Assembly: GCF_001180245.1 (NCBI RefSeq)
Contig: NZ_CVSV01000131.1
Span: forward strand, 372,001 to 436,000
Length of the DNA: 64,000 nucleotides
Reading direction: 5' to 3'
From: Prochlorococcus marinus
Lineage (GTDB): Bacteria; Cyanobacteriota; Cyanobacteriia; PCC-6307; Cyanobiaceae
Numbering within the stretch: position 1 is the stretch's first letter; each line of letters opens with the position of its first letter. This document shows, one piece after another, positions 63,717 to 64,000 of the stretch. Under the pieces are notes generated by a model, which saw only the letters and a list, made by a program, of their open reading frames with translations, was not told where the DNA came from and made no database searches. The translations under genes and the position numbers were made by a program.

Positions 63717-64000
63717 CTAGTTTCGATTGTTGGGTATATGTGATTCTAAAAATTGAGTTATTTCTTCAACTCCTATGCCGCTACTTAGGTTGGTAAAAAA
63801 CCAAGGTTTCCCTTTTCTCATGAATTCAGTATCACTTTTCATAATTTTTAAATCTGCACCAACTTTATCTGCTAAGTCAATTTTGTTTATTAATAATAAA
63901 TCAGACCTTGTTATCCCTGGTCCCCCTTTTCTAGGGATTTTGTCTCCGGCAGATACATCAATTACATATATTGATAAATCTACAAGTTCTGGACTAAAAC
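63717..64000 (-). CDS. ureG: Urease accessory GTPase UreG, C-terminal part (continues beyond the window)
   Basis: The frame runs into the right edge and ends at the TAG at 63717-63719. The 93 visible residues include [20 protein letters not shown] and [13 protein letters not shown] (G4 motif NKID), then [20 protein letters not shown] and [11 protein letters not shown]. UreG drives nickel insertion into urease. The ure genes next to the urea importer give a full urea uptake-and-hydrolysis locus. The gap of about 130 bases to urtA holds the urtA promoter. Confidence 0.95.
   Translation of the reverse strand, partial: FSPELVDLSIYVIDVSAGDKIPRKGGPGITRSDLLLINKIDLADKVGADLKIMKSDTEFMRKGKPWFFTNLSSGIGVEEITQFLESHIPNNRN

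Overview
The window is AT-rich, densely packed bacterial chromosome with short intergenic gaps and frequent TTG/GTG starts. Gene content points to a marine picocyanobacterium of the Prochlorococcus type, most likely a high-light-adapted, low-GC lineage. The supporting genes are geranylgeranyl reductase (chlP), ferredoxin sulfite reductase, CcsA, an FBPase/SBPase of the GlpX class, phosphoribulokinase, tetrapyrrole synthesis (hemA), an Urt urea transporter beside ureG, and many small cyanobacterial families of unknown function. The species call is inference from protein recognition and base composition; no alignment was run.

Layout. 1-4.6 kb: rpsB (3' part), tsf, a fast-evolving unknown gene and recG. 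4.6-11.5 kb: a VanX-type dipeptidase, sir, glyS, chlP and a VanY-type carboxypeptidase. 11.6-23.6 kb: typA, a DUF309 gene, lptB and ccsA, then a carbon block: rpe, glpX, hemA, glgC, gnd, pgl, a CIA30 gene and an unknown. 23.6-29.2 kb: ilvD, a degenerate UPRTase homologue, a pentapeptide protein, a CobW GTPase, a small DnaJ-type zinc-finger protein, purS and purQ. 29.2-35.0 kb (minus strand): class II and class I aldolases, an oxidoreductase, a secreted unknown, accD and a proteobacterial-type phosphoribulokinase. 35.1-45.1 kb (minus): leuB, lpxD, proB, a YqeG phosphatase, DUF3727, ruvX, four membrane/thylakoid-type genes of poorly known function, and hisA. 45.2-49.0 kb: a CSP41-like epimerase, a PgsA-type enzyme, a PPC-glutaredoxin fusion, a small unknown, an NmrA-like protein and nth.

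49.0-58.5 kb is the accessory part: an orphan ABC ATPase behind a perfect palindrome, ferritin, a Crp-family regulator, a zinc-ribbon membrane peptide, and a compact cassette of Rieske oxygenase, 33-residue membrane peptide and ABC ATPase. It is followed by about a dozen very small genes. Three Fur-box-like sequences lie in front of ferritin and between the regulator and the zinc-ribbon gene, so this part looks like an iron-responsive module. 58.5-64 kb: urtABCDE on the minus strand, with a textbook NtcA-type promoter before urtA and a strong terminator hairpin between urtA and urtB, then the 3' part of ureG.

Together the core genes cover carbon fixation and sugar-phosphate flow (rpe, glpX, two aldolases, prk, gnd, pgl, glgC), pigment and haem synthesis, translation, and nitrogen acquisition from urea. 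No tRNA, rRNA, CRISPR array, IS element or transposase was found. The most unusual points are the PRK of the wrong class for a cyanobacterium, the UPRTase homologue without a PRPP loop, the altered Fe-S region of Nth, the Rieske/micropeptide/ABC cassette and the promoter architecture of the iron and urea loci.
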